Below, piece after piece: positions 16,474 to 25,394 of a stretch of DNA of 50,749 bases. Numbering within the stretch: position 1 is the stretch's first letter; every line of letters begins with the position of its first letter. The notes beneath the pieces are model-generated. The model did not search any database, was not told where the DNA came from, and worked only from the letters and a program-made list of their open reading frames with translations. The DNA is from Moorena sp. SS36440bin_2 (GTDB lineage: Bacteria; Cyanobacteriota; Cyanobacteriia; Cyanobacteriales; Coleofasciculaceae). Both the position numbers and the translations under genes were made by a program. Location of the stretch: NCBI GenBank assembly GCA_011524395.1, contig WTKN01000089.1:23256-74004 (forward strand), in the 5' to 3' direction.

Positions 16474-17985
16474 ATGATTATCGACGACCAATACTACGAC
16501 TTTATTATTATCGGCACAGGGGCTGGCGGTGGAACCTTAGCCTATAAACTTGCGCCAACTGGAAAGAAAATTCTGATCCTAGAACGAGGCGATTTTATGC
16601 CTCTAGAAGAGCAAAATCGCAGTAATGTCGATATTTTTAAGCGAGAACGCTATCACGCTCCTGAAATTTGGTATGACACTGCTGGAGAACCCTTTTTCCC
16701 CCAAATGAATTACGCTATCGGTGGCAATACTAAAATCTATGGTGCAGCATTGTTGCGACTGCGGGAGCGGGATTTTGAGAAAGTGCAACATCAAGAGGGA
16801 GTGTCGCCGGAGTGGTGTTTGAAATATTCCGACTTTGAACCCTACTACAGTCAAGCGGAACAGCTTTATAAAGTTCACGGTCAGGCAACCAGCGATCCCA
16901 CCGAGCCATTTCATAGTCAAGACTATCCCTTTGAAGCAATCCCCCAAGAACCTCAAATTGCGGAAATTTACAATGCGATCGCTCAACAAGGTCTGCATCC
17001 ATCTTACCTACCGTTAGGACTGACGCGCCAAGACGACGACCCAACCAATGATTCCGAGGTCAGCGGAATTGTGCCAGCGTTGAAACATTCCAACGTGACC
17101 TTAAAAACCAATGCAAAGGTAGTCTGTTTGCACACTAACCCCTCAGGTTTAGCAGTTAAAGGGGTCGAAGCCGAAATTGCCGGACAATCCTACTTGTTTA
17201 TGGGAGAGATTGTCGTGGTTGCTTGTGGTGCGGTGAATTCAGCAGCATTGCTATTACACTCTGCCAATGATCGACACCCCCAAGGACTTGGTAACAGTTC
17301 GGGGCAAGTGGGACGGAATTTAATGAAAAGCCTAATGACTGCTGTAGTGCAACTGAGCACTAAGCCCAATTCAGGTGCTTTTCAAAGAAGTATTTATCTC
17401 AATGATTTTTATTGGGGTGATCCTGATTTTCCTTACCCAATGGGTCACATTCAAAATTCCGGTGGATTGCTCACAGATATTATTTTTGCTGAAGCACCAC
17501 CACTGTTATCAGTTCTGGCAAAATTTATGCCAGGATTTGGACTAAAGCAGTTAGCTACTCGTTCCATTGGTTGGTGGGTGCAGACCGAGGATTTGCCCGA
17601 TCCCAATAATCGAGTGCGAATTGATGGCAAAAAGTTGTATATTGACTACACTCCCAATAATATCGAAGCCCATGATCGCCTAATTTATCGCTTGACTGAG
17701 GTACTAAAAACCATTGAAAAACGGTTGGATAGTTTTCAGAACGGGAAAATATATCCTCGTGGGGAAGTACCGATTCAAGTAATGGCAAACCAGTGTGGCA
17801 CCTGCCGTTTTGGGGACGATCCTGCTACTTCAGTGCTCGATCGTAACTGCCGCACTCATGATGTGGACAATCTTTACGTAGTCGATGGCAGTTTCTTTCC
17901 ATCCAATGCCAGTGTCAGCCCAGCTTTAACCATTATTGCTAATGGTCTACGAGTGGGGGATCATCTGATTAAACGGTTTGGGTAA
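16474..17985 (+). CDS. GMC-family FAD oxidoreductase
   Basis: 503 residues. The FAD dinucleotide fold is IIGTGAGGGTLAYKLA with ERG at the second strand end. The GMC signature region is YAIGGNTKIYGAALLRLRER. The C-terminal flavin region is CRTHDVDNLYVVDGSFFPSN then SPALTIIANGLRVGDHLI, where GMC enzymes usually place His/Asn. A CGTCRFG segment is also typical. Substrates of the family include choline, glucose and other alcohols; which one applies here cannot be told. It is a single gene with no obvious partner, directly after a heptamer array. Confidence 0.9.
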   Translation: MIIDDQYYDFIIIGTGAGGGTLAYKLAPTGKKILILERGDFMPLEEQNRSNVDIFKRERYHAPEIWYDTAGEPFFPQMNYAIGGNTKIYGAALLRLRERDFEKVQHQEGVSPEWCLKYSDFEPYYSQAEQLYKVHGQATSDPTEPFHSQDYPFEAIPQEPQIAEIYNAIAQQGLHPSYLPLGLTRQDDDPTNDSEVSGIVPALKHSNVTLKTNAKVVCLHTNPSGLAVKGVEAEIAGQSYLFMGEIVVVACGAVNSAALLLHSANDRHPQGLGNSSGQVGRNLMKSLMTAVVQLSTKPNSGAFQRSIYLNDFYWGDPDFPYPMGHIQNSGGLLTDIIFAEAPPLLSVLAKFMPGFGLKQLATRSIGWWVQTEDLPDPNNRVRIDGKKLYIDYTPNNIEAHDRLIYRLTEVLKTIEKRLDSFQNGKIYPRGEVPIQVMANQCGTCRFGDDPATSVLDRNCRTHDVDNLYVVDGSFFPSNASVSPALTIIANGLRVGDHLIKRFG

Positions 17986-18562
17986 GTGCTAGTGGTGCTT
18001 CAGAGCTGATTTGTAAACTCGCTGTAATCCTTGTAGGATAAGGATTGCACTAATATACTACATGTGAATTATTTAATAGCCAGAAGACAATCATAGCAAC
18101 GCTTTCAGACTTCTTAGTATTTACTTTACAAATTAGCTCTTAAGTTGCTAGTATATTAAGATAATTCTCACAAAAGAATATATGCTTGATTAGGCTATAG
18201 TGGGATTGGAGCAGGTCAAAGTGGCAGAATACATGAACTATGTGGCGTTGCTCAATCTTCCAGTGAAGGCGTGATAGTTTAGTTTTGTTAAAGCCCCCTA
18301 AATCCCCTTAAATTGGGGCACTTTGGGTGTTTTGTGCTGCCCAGCGAGGGATTGCTCGCTGGGGGGCTAGGGCGGCAAAATCATACCCAAAATCAGCAAC
18401 GCCAACTATGTACGATCAGAGCAACCTTAAACCCATGAGGGGGCTAGAGATTTAGTACATATGTTCGGCATTTGTGATATGATTCCTATGGGATTCCATG
18501 GAATTCCAAACCAGCCCTAATCCTTGTTTTATTAATAATATCCTCAGTAAATCATAACAACA
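17986..18562. repeat. Intergenic region upstream of the three-gene cassette
   Basis: There is a small hairpin aatcctt/aaggatt (about 18025-18045). An imperfect inverted pair agctgatttgtaaa and tttacaaattagct (about 18006 and 18124) lies 100 bp apart. A composite repeat (about 18290-18380) has gccccctaaatcccc units and the ccagcgag/ctcgctgg hairpin also found near 8554. Bases 18497-18562 begin the direct repeat shared with 22853. No gene is seen. Confidence 0.65.
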
Positions 18563-18700
18563 ATGAGCGACTTGATCCCTCCTCAGGGTAGGAAAACTAC
18601 TGAACAAATAATTTCCGAAATCTTAGTCAACTATCAAGAGTATCGTGATCAAGATAATATTCAACATTTTTGTAAGGATGTTATCGAGAAGCGTCAAGGA
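18497..18700 (+). repeat. Direct repeat, copy A (cassette left boundary)
   Basis: This copy spans the leader and first ~45 codons of the first cassette gene. It matches 22853-23046 closely: shared blocks include catggaattcca, accagccctaatccttgt, aaatcataacaacaat and gcgacttgat. The two copies are 4,356 bp apart in the same orientation. Confidence 0.85.
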
Positions 18701-19687
18701 ATAAAAGACAAAACCAAAACCATTACTGATCTCAACAATGCGTTAAATACTATCGACCTGATTGATAGTTATCATCAAAATTTAATCAGTGCTCAAGAAC
18801 AAGGAAAATCAAAAGTAAATTGGCTTGAATCTACCCTTGAAGAAATCACCGATAGAGAAAGTGTGAGAAAAAGAGGTGAAATTGTTCAAGAGATTCAAGA
18901 AGCTTTAGTTTTCACAAATAATCAGCAGTTAGCGTCATTTTCTGGTGAACCAACGGACGTATATACTCCTCTGAAGGAAATTGAAATTGAAGGCATCAAC
19001 CAGCCTAGAGTGATGGAACAACAAGTATTAGATGATATTCAGAACAACTCCATGCTATCTTCAATTTCCATGGCCCAGCAGTTTGATACACTTTTAGACC
19101 CTTCAAATCTAGATTATTTTAATAATTTTTCTTTTCTGGACGTTGCTGAAAATTATTTCAATCAATACCTTGGTCAGGTAGATAATACCTTCAAACAACT
19201 AGTTACTTTAGGCACAGTAGTTGCTAGAGAAGAGGGTCACTTAGGCATACTTGAAGAAGCAGATATAGCCGAAATTGCTGCCATGATTGATATGGGACTT
19301 ACGCTTCCCCAAATCGGCTATAAACTTGGCAAAGGCGAGATTACCCTGATTGAGGGTGTAGAAGATTTATATGATAGACAAGTTGCAGCTACCTGTACCT
19401 TAGTGAGTCTAAACACTAAGGCTGTCGGTTGGTTATCCGGTACAAGTATCGGAGCTACTGTTGGAACTGTATTTGGACCAATTGGCACAGCAGTTGGAGG
19501 AATGCTAGGAAGCGTTACAGGTAAAATTGCCGGAAAAAAAATTGGTCAAACTATTGCCACTGGTATCAAAAAAGTAGCCAATTTTGGTAAAAAAGCAGTA
19601 ACCAAAACGGTAAAAAAAGCCTGGGCAGGAGCAAAATCTTTTGGGCGAGCCTTTGCTAAAAGTAAATTAAATCCATTTAAGTGGTAG
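18563..19687 (+). CDS. Cassette gene A: glycine-zipper protein of unknown function
   Basis: 374 residues, not recognised. Residues 1-160 are polar and helical, with KTTEQIISEILVNYQEYRD at the start. The middle has acidic helices. Residues about 293-327 form a glycine-zipper hydrophobic segment (GTSIGATVGTVFGPIGTA, then VGGMLGSVTGKIAGKKIG), followed by a strongly basic tail (KKVANFGKKAVTKTVKKAW) to the end. That layout resembles membrane-inserting or pore-forming effectors (inference). The gene leads a co-directional group with a 38 bp gap to gene B. A broken copy of its 5' end lies downstream of gene C. No HIP1 site and high A+T suggest transfer. Confidence 0.75.
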   Translation: MSDLIPPQGRKTTEQIISEILVNYQEYRDQDNIQHFCKDVIEKRQGIKDKTKTITDLNNALNTIDLIDSYHQNLISAQEQGKSKVNWLESTLEEITDRESVRKRGEIVQEIQEALVFTNNQQLASFSGEPTDVYTPLKEIEIEGINQPRVMEQQVLDDIQNNSMLSSISMAQQFDTLLDPSNLDYFNNFSFLDVAENYFNQYLGQVDNTFKQLVTLGTVVAREEGHLGILEEADIAEIAAMIDMGLTLPQIGYKLGKGEITLIEGVEDLYDRQVAATCTLVSLNTKAVGWLSGTSIGATVGTVFGPIGTAVGGMLGSVTGKIAGKKIGQTIATGIKKVANFGKKAVTKTVKKAWAGAKSFGRAFAKSKLNPFKW

Positions 19688-19725
19688 CCCTTGACAGCAA
19701 AATCAAATTATTGAGGTGGAAAAAG

Positions 19726-20928
19726 ATGGCAAAGACAATTAAGTTTAGTCTTATGTTGGATAATAATCCAGTCAGAGATTTAGATGGTGTTAGGGAAAAT
19801 TTTAATATCGATGATATCTTGACATATTACAAAAGTGGTCTATTGCAAAAGTGGCTTGCTGTTAGGAAATTTACAGATACCTTATCAAAAATAAAGGATA
19901 TATCAGCCGAAAGTGACCTAGAGATTAGCAAGGAACTAGTGAAAATTTTTGAGATGGAAATTGAATCAACTAAAATAGAGGAATCGTTGTATAGTATCCA
20001 ATTCCATCAAGAATTACAGAACAAGGTAAATGATTATGCTAAGAACAATGTTAATCGCAAAGCCATTATTAAGGATTATCACCAGGGTTACTATAGAGTA
20101 TTGACAGGGATGTTAGACGAGCCCGATAATATTGCGTTGATTAAAAGTAGTGTAGCACAAATTGCTAAAAACTATTTCTGGATATTTAAGTTTCACTTAC
20201 CAGCCTTGTATGATGAATTTTTTGACAAAGTACCCTTATCTCTTTTTGTATCATTCATGAATCCCACTTTGAGAAGATTAGTGTTAGGGTCTGACATGAT
20301 GGCTGAAAGAATAGAAAATTTGACAAATAAAATTAATCCTAATACAGCCAAAATGTTATCTGAAGGATTTTTAAAACATCCAGATATACTTAGTCTAAAA
20401 TCTATTCAGCATCAAGCCGACACTAATCGTAAGTGGCAGAAACTTGTTACTCCAGAAAAAAAGTGTTTAATTCTGAATTTAACTGAGAGTGATGATGTGA
20501 TGGTATCTCATTCAGAACCAAGTTTGAGATCTGATCAATTTAAAAAAGAAGATGCTGTGGGAAAAATCCTGAATGGTTTACTGTTTTGTTCTAATAGTTC
20601 TAATGATTATGTGGAATACATGATATTTCCTTCCGAACAAAATTTGGTCCTTTCAGAAAAAGAATTTGCAATTCATAAAATGTTTTATTTAGTCAGGAAT
20701 CACCTAAAAATATTTAAAGGTGAGACAAAAGAGTTTTGGAAAGATATTGAACCCAAGGGTAAGCGTTTTATGATTTTAGGTATGAACGATGGAAATTATG
20801 TAAGAAACTCTGGTAAACATGGTGAAGAGTTATCAGCCGATGATGTTAATGGTAAATTTGTCATTCTAGATGGTATAGATTATAAGAGTAGAAATTCTGA
20901 CCATGTAATTGGTTATTTGGAAGTTTGA
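19726..20928 (+). CDS. Cassette gene B: unknown protein
   Basis: 400 residues from the ATG at 19726, preceded by gaggtgg at good spacing; an in-frame ATG at 19681 overlaps gene A and is less likely. The first 50 residues carry DLDGVRENFNIDDILTYYKS then GLLQKWLAVRKF, a short module I believe recurs at the start of varied bacterial proteins of unknown role. The rest is mixed helix/strand; LPALYDEFFDKVPLSLFVSF and a C-terminal segment FVILDGIDYKSRNSDHVIGY stand out. No catalytic motif, membrane helix or signal peptide is visible. It sits between the glycine-zipper gene and an AAA ATPase, so it may bridge them (inference). Confidence 0.7.
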   Translation: MAKTIKFSLMLDNNPVRDLDGVRENFNIDDILTYYKSGLLQKWLAVRKFTDTLSKIKDISAESDLEISKELVKIFEMEIESTKIEESLYSIQFHQELQNKVNDYAKNNVNRKAIIKDYHQGYYRVLTGMLDEPDNIALIKSSVAQIAKNYFWIFKFHLPALYDEFFDKVPLSLFVSFMNPTLRRLVLGSDMMAERIENLTNKINPNTAKMLSEGFLKHPDILSLKSIQHQADTNRKWQKLVTPEKKCLILNLTESDDVMVSHSEPSLRSDQFKKEDAVGKILNGLLFCSNSSNDYVEYMIFPSEQNLVLSEKEFAIHKMFYLVRNHLKIFKGETKEFWKDIEPKGKRFMILGMNDGNYVRNSGKHGEELSADDVNGKFVILDGIDYKSRNSDHVIGYLEV

Positions 20929-21063
20929 GATTATATAGCATTTCTCATGTTAGCTGTCAGCTGTAAACTATCAGCCGTCAGCTTGTGAGTGATAGCTCAC
21001 TAAATGCTTACCTTTCTTCCCGATTCCCGATTCCCGATTCCCGATTCCCCATTAACAATTATC
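20929..21063. repeat. Heptamer array between cassette genes B and C
   Basis: Four to five cccgatt units (about 21018-21050) sit directly before gene C. An in-frame ATG at 21004 would translate these units (residues like PDSRFPIPDS), so the start of gene C is placed after the array. A gctgtcagctgtaaa/atcagccgtcagc stretch precedes it. Confidence 0.75.
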
Positions 21064-22584
21064 ATGAACAATACAAGTCATAAACTCGCCTCCTATGTTG
21101 ATTCCTTAAGACCAATCATTTATATCAATCATTTTGATTTCCATGCTATTGATTTGCTGATTAAGGATATTGCTACAACAGCTAAGGTTTATGAATATAA
21201 TGATGCTGGTGGTCATGTTGATTTTGATACTAAAAATTCCAAGTCTAACTTTGACTTAGAAACATTCTTGTCAGCTTTTGATAATAATGAAAGTGGAGAG
21301 AGTTTTCTGGTCCTTAAGGATATTCACTTTTATTTAGATAATCCCAAAGTCATTGCTCTACTCAAATCAATTGCCCTCAAGACCCTATACAAGGATAATT
21401 TTTATACCACTAGTTTTATTGTTGCTAGTCAATTAATGATTCCGGCTGAACTTGATAAATTGATTACGGTCTTTGAAGTCCCTATTCCCAATATCAATCA
21501 AATTAGAGCAATAATTAAACAATTTTTGCAGGATTTACAATTTGATATGACTGACAATGTCATGGAAGAATTATCCTTATCTTTTAAAGGATTAAGTAAA
21601 TTTGAAATTATCCATATCTTAAACCTAGCCTATCAACAGGGTGGCTATATAGACAAAAATGATAAGCACCTAATCATCGAAGAAAAAGAACAAATTATCA
21701 AAAAATCTGGCACCCTTGAAATTCTTAATTTCAAAGAAACACTAGATGATGTTGGAGGGCTTGATAATCTCAAGTCCTGGCTCACTAAAAAAGCTAATAT
21801 ATTCAAAAATCTCGACCAAGCTATCAAATTTGGAGTGGATATACCTAAAGGTATGATGCTAATTGGGATGCCTGGGTGTGGCAAAAGTTTAGTCGCCAAA
21901 GCTACTTCTCATCTGTTTGAAGTTCCTCTACTGCGGCTAGATATTGGTAAACTATTTGGTAAGTATGTCGGAGAGAGTGAAGAAAACTTAAGTCGGGCAA
22001 TTAAAATAGCTGAGGCGGTTAGTCCTTGTATTTTATGGATAGATGAAATTGAAAAAGCCTTTGCTGGCATTGGCGAAACTGGAGGCGGCAGTGATATCAC
22101 CACCAGATTATTTGGTAATATTTTAACTTGGATTCAAGAAAAAGAAAACACTGTCTTCATTGTGGCTACCTCTAATGATATTTCCAAACTTCCGGCTGAA
22201 TTTCTCAGAAAAGGAAGATTTGATGAACTGTTCTTTGTAGATTTTCCTAATGGGGATGAGCGCAAAAAAATATTTGAAATCCATCTAAAAAGGAGAAATA
22301 AATGGAATAAGATGATTGATATAATTAGCTTGCTAAAAGAAACCGATGGTTATAGTGGTGCTGACATTGAAGCTGTTGTTAAAGAAACCATAGAAAATAT
22401 TTTCCTTGATCCAGAAAAAGATACAGTGACAACAGATGATTTACTTGCTGTTATTAAAACAACCAAATGTCTTTCAGAATCCCTCAAAGATAAAATAGAT
22501 AAAATCAGAAAGTCTTTATCTAAGATGAATGTCAAGCCAGCAAGTGAGATTAAGAAAGTCAAGCCAGGAAGTAAAAAAAAATAA
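21064..22584 (+). CDS. Cassette gene C: Ycf46-like AAA+ ATPase
   Basis: 506 residues from the ATG at 21064. The N-terminal half (1-220) is a degenerate AAA-like domain lacking Walker motifs, as in Ycf46 proteins (FLVLKDIHFYLDNPKVIALL, SFIVASQLMIPAELDKLI). The second half is an active AAA+ module: VGGLDNLKSWL, Walker A GMPGCGKS (268-275), pore-loop region LFGKYVGESEENLSRAI, Walker B ILWIDEIEKAF, sensor-1 ATSND, and arginine finger LRKGRFDE. The tail is lysine-rich. Such ATPases usually form hexamers that remodel protein partners; genes A and B are the likely clients (inference). It is distinct from a housekeeping Ycf46 because of its cassette context. Confidence 0.85.
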   Translation: MNNTSHKLASYVDSLRPIIYINHFDFHAIDLLIKDIATTAKVYEYNDAGGHVDFDTKNSKSNFDLETFLSAFDNNESGESFLVLKDIHFYLDNPKVIALLKSIALKTLYKDNFYTTSFIVASQLMIPAELDKLITVFEVPIPNINQIRAIIKQFLQDLQFDMTDNVMEELSLSFKGLSKFEIIHILNLAYQQGGYIDKNDKHLIIEEKEQIIKKSGTLEILNFKETLDDVGGLDNLKSWLTKKANIFKNLDQAIKFGVDIPKGMMLIGMPGCGKSLVAKATSHLFEVPLLRLDIGKLFGKYVGESEENLSRAIKIAEAVSPCILWIDEIEKAFAGIGETGGGSDITTRLFGNILTWIQEKENTVFIVATSNDISKLPAEFLRKGRFDELFFVDFPNGDERKKIFEIHLKRRNKWNKMIDIISLLKETDGYSGADIEAVVKETIENIFLDPEKDTVTTDDLLAVIKTTKCLSESLKDKIDKIRKSLSKMNVKPASEIKKVKPGSKKK

Positions 22585-22852
22585 TTCCTGATCACATATC
22601 TAGGGTAAGTTAATGTAATTTATCGAATTTCCAACCAAATAGATCATAAAACTAAAGGCGGCTTTATCATAATACCAAAAAAAAATCCTATCTCTTTAAT
22701 CCTCTTGCCTCTTGCCTCTTGCCTCTTGCCCCAAGAAGTGTATTTACAACCGAGATCGAAATATTATAGTACAGTAACATAACTTTAAAAAAAAGAATAT
22801 ATCTCGGATTAGGGTATATGCGTTCGCGTAGCGTAGCCCGAAGGGCTAATCG
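22585..22852. repeat. Spacer with tcttgcc heptamers and a HIP-type hairpin
   Basis: Four tcttgcc units lie at about 22703-22730. A hairpin repeat (about 22818-22854) starts atgcgttcgcgtagcgt, has gcccgaagggc as its apical stem and closes with atcgcat. It abuts the distal copy of the cassette direct repeat exactly. No gene is seen. Confidence 0.75.
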
Positions 22853-23046
22853 CATGGAATTCCACACCAGCCCTAATCCTTGTTTTATCCATAATCTCCT
22901 CAGGAAATCATAACAACAATCAGCGACTTGATACCTCCTGAGGTTAGGAAAACTACTGAGCAAATAATATCCGAAATATTAGTAAACTATAAAGAGTTAA
23001 CTTATAGAGAGAATAGTCAACATTTTTTTAAGGATGTTATCGACAA
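22853..23046 (+). repeat. Direct repeat, copy B (cassette right boundary)
   Basis: A second copy of the leader and 5' end of cassette gene A, in the same orientation, begins at catggaattcc with the same accagccctaatccttgt block. It diverges after the codons matching FKDVI. A hairpin repeat sits immediately at its left edge. Confidence 0.85.
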
Positions 23047-23065
23047 CCGAAGGTCTGGTAAATAG
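22919..23065 (+). pseudogene. Truncated copy of cassette gene A
   Basis: Starting at ATC (ATG in the intact gene), the frame reads ISDLIPPEVRKTTEQIIS then EILVNYKE, matching the first codons of gene A (MSDLIPPQGRKTTEQIIS). It runs on to HFFKDVIDNRRSGK and stops with TAG at 23063-23065 after 48 codons. The start codon is lost and about 326 codons are missing. It is a remnant of a duplicated cassette, or the residue of a deletion between tandem copies. Confidence 0.88.
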
Positions 23066-23286
23066 AGAATAAATTATGATTTTTAGTTGAAACTTCATCA
23101 ATAGCTCTATAAGGTAACCGTTATCATCCTGATATAGTAGTATCGAACATTTTTATTAGAATCATTAGTAAGTCTATGGCTTAAGTTACTAGTGGTTTAA
23201 TTTTTTTATTTATTTTCTAGTGTTTATACTTAAGCTAATTTAAGAAAAATTTGGCACAGTAGAAAATAAAAGAATGAATTAGGACT

Positions 23287-25083
23287 ATGTCAGGACTGAA
23301 CCCACCTCTTACCAAACATGACTTTACTAACACTTGCTGGGAAGATGTAGTGAAAAGCAGCGAAAGTAAGGATTGTATGATCTATTGTATTGCTTTTGAT
23401 AAAAAAGCAAAGGAGGCGCAAGAATTAGGAAATTTCAGAGAAAAAGCTGTTTTTGAAATTCTGGCAACCGTGACTATGGCTGAAATTAATCCACAATCAA
23501 AACAAGAGTTTTTTGCTGAGGTTTTTAAGGATATGACAGACGAGCAGTTAAATTTTCTTGCTGAAATCGCACCTGAAATATCAGATCCTGAACTTCAAGC
23601 ACGAGTAGCAGATTTTCTCTGGCTCATAGGAAATAAACGAGATAGATATCGAATGGCTCAGTTGTCAATTCCTGCTTACTTAAAATCAGCAACTACCTTA
23701 GAAAACCCTGAGCATTGGACTGATTGTTGTGACAGAATAGAACGAGCATTTCGGTTGGCACGGAAAATTAACCATCAATACGAAGTTGTTTTTGCCCATA
23801 TAGAAGAAGTTCTTGATCGCTATCAAGGGGAAAAACTTTGGGGGCTATCTCTAACGTTAATGGAGCTATTGGAGGAACATAAATGTGGAGAACCAGTCAA
23901 ATATGCAGCTCTTGCTGAAAAAGCAGCAACTTTAGCAGAATCAAGCTCTAATTGGCCAATAGCAAGAAAATTCTGGGAGATTAAAGCAAAATGGCATTGT
24001 ATGGAGAAAAACAAGAGCGAAAAGCGTGCTGCTTCAATGTCAGCCGCTGAGACTTATGTAGAGGAAGCCGAGTCTGCTCTCAAAAGAAATCCACCAAGCT
24101 ACATGGCCGCATCAGGTTTTTTACAACAAGCTGTTGAAGCCTTTAGAAAGATTCCAGGCACAAAAGCAAGAGTTGAGGAACTTCACAAGCGGCTTCTTCA
24201 GTACCAAGAAAAAAGTCGCAACGAGATGATGACCATTTCTCATAAAATGGATATTAGCGAGTTGGTAGAGAAAGCAAGAAATCATGTTAGGGGTAAAAAC
24301 CTTCAAGAGGCACTCTTCACTTTGGCTCTTTTGGGTGCTCCAACTCATGTCTCTAAATTGAAACAACAAGTACAGCAGGACGCTGATAACTCTTTAGGAA
24401 TTCATCTTGTCCCTAATGTCATCATAAATGAAATGGGCAAAACTGTTGCGAGTCAACCAGATTCTGTTTTCTCCAGTGATCCTAAAAAAGCGGAGCGTGC
24501 AACCCATTTTTATATGTGCCTGAAAGCCATTGAATATTATAAGCTACAAGCTCAAGCATATATTGAAGCTGCCAGAGATCAGATTAATTTAGAGCATTGT
24601 GTTCGACTAGACGATATTCTCTTCATTGTTTCCAATAGCCCATTTATTCCCCCTGATCGTGAATACCTGTTTGCAAAGGGGCTGTATGCTGGACTTACTG
24701 GAGACTTTTTCACATCTACCCACATCCTAATTCCCCAAATTGAAAACTCTATCCGTTATATCATGTGGCAAAGAGGCATCATTACTTCTAAGTTGGACGA
24801 CAACGGTATTCAGGATGAATTTAGTTTGAGCAAGAGTCTTGCTCATTCAGAGATAACCTCTATTTTTGATGAAAATACGCTATTTGAATTGAGATGTTTA
24901 CTGGTTGAACATGCTGGTAGTAACTTAAGAAATCGTATGGCTCATGGTTTGATTTGCGATGCTGAGTTTAGGAGTCCATTGATGTCATATCTCTGGTGCC
25001 TTACATTGAGGCTTTGTTGCTTGCCTATCTTGATACATCAGCAGCAAGTTGAGCAATCAAACACAAGTACTGATGCAATCTAA
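23287..25083 (+). CDS. DUF4209-type protein with HEPN-like motif
   Basis: 598 residues, no membrane helix. The N-terminal two thirds are helical repeats (for example LEEHKCGEPVKYAALAEKA). The C-terminal part, from about 470, has FAKGLYAGLTGDFFTSTHIL and IPQIENSIRYIMWQRG, then GSNLRNRMAHGLI. The last matches the R-N-x-x-x-H pattern of HEPN ribonuclease domains and the C-terminus of DUF4209 proteins. If active it would be an RNase used in stress or phage response (inference). It lies 220 bp after the gene A remnant, same strand, with its own leader. Other readings: an inactive HEPN binding module. Confidence 0.7.
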   Translation: MSGLNPPLTKHDFTNTCWEDVVKSSESKDCMIYCIAFDKKAKEAQELGNFREKAVFEILATVTMAEINPQSKQEFFAEVFKDMTDEQLNFLAEIAPEISDPELQARVADFLWLIGNKRDRYRMAQLSIPAYLKSATTLENPEHWTDCCDRIERAFRLARKINHQYEVVFAHIEEVLDRYQGEKLWGLSLTLMELLEEHKCGEPVKYAALAEKAATLAESSSNWPIARKFWEIKAKWHCMEKNKSEKRAASMSAAETYVEEAESALKRNPPSYMAASGFLQQAVEAFRKIPGTKARVEELHKRLLQYQEKSRNEMMTISHKMDISELVEKARNHVRGKNLQEALFTLALLGAPTHVSKLKQQVQQDADNSLGIHLVPNVIINEMGKTVASQPDSVFSSDPKKAERATHFYMCLKAIEYYKLQAQAYIEAARDQINLEHCVRLDDILFIVSNSPFIPPDREYLFAKGLYAGLTGDFFTSTHILIPQIENSIRYIMWQRGIITSKLDDNGIQDEFSLSKSLAHSEITSIFDENTLFELRCLLVEHAGSNLRNRMAHGLICDAEFRSPLMSYLWCLTLRLCCLPILIHQQQVEQSNTSTDAI

Positions 25084-25394
25084 GATTAGTGCGATCGCGT
25101 AGCGTGGCCGTAGGCCAATCGCTAATTTTTTAGGGTGTGTTGGGAGTATGTCCAATTCCCATAACAAATGTACTCAAATAACTTATGACCGCTACTGAAG
25201 CACCAAAACAGTTTAACCAATCACTGCACTCGACCGTAAGCTAGACAATTTATTATTAAAATTCCTGATTTCTCATAACACCAAAAAATAATCCTATCTC
25301 TTTCCCTCTCTTGCCTATTGCCTATTGCCTATTGCCTCTTGCCTCTTGGCTACTCCCTACTCCCTACTCCCTACTCCCTACTCCCTTCGTTATA
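25084..25394. repeat. Repeat spacer between convergent genes
   Basis: A HIP-type hairpin (about 25091-25126) is made of gcgatcgcgtagcgtggcc, then gtaggcc and aatcgc. Heptamer arrays of tattgcc/tcttgcc (about 25312-25349) then tccctac (about 25352-25385) follow. No gene is seen. Confidence 0.8.
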
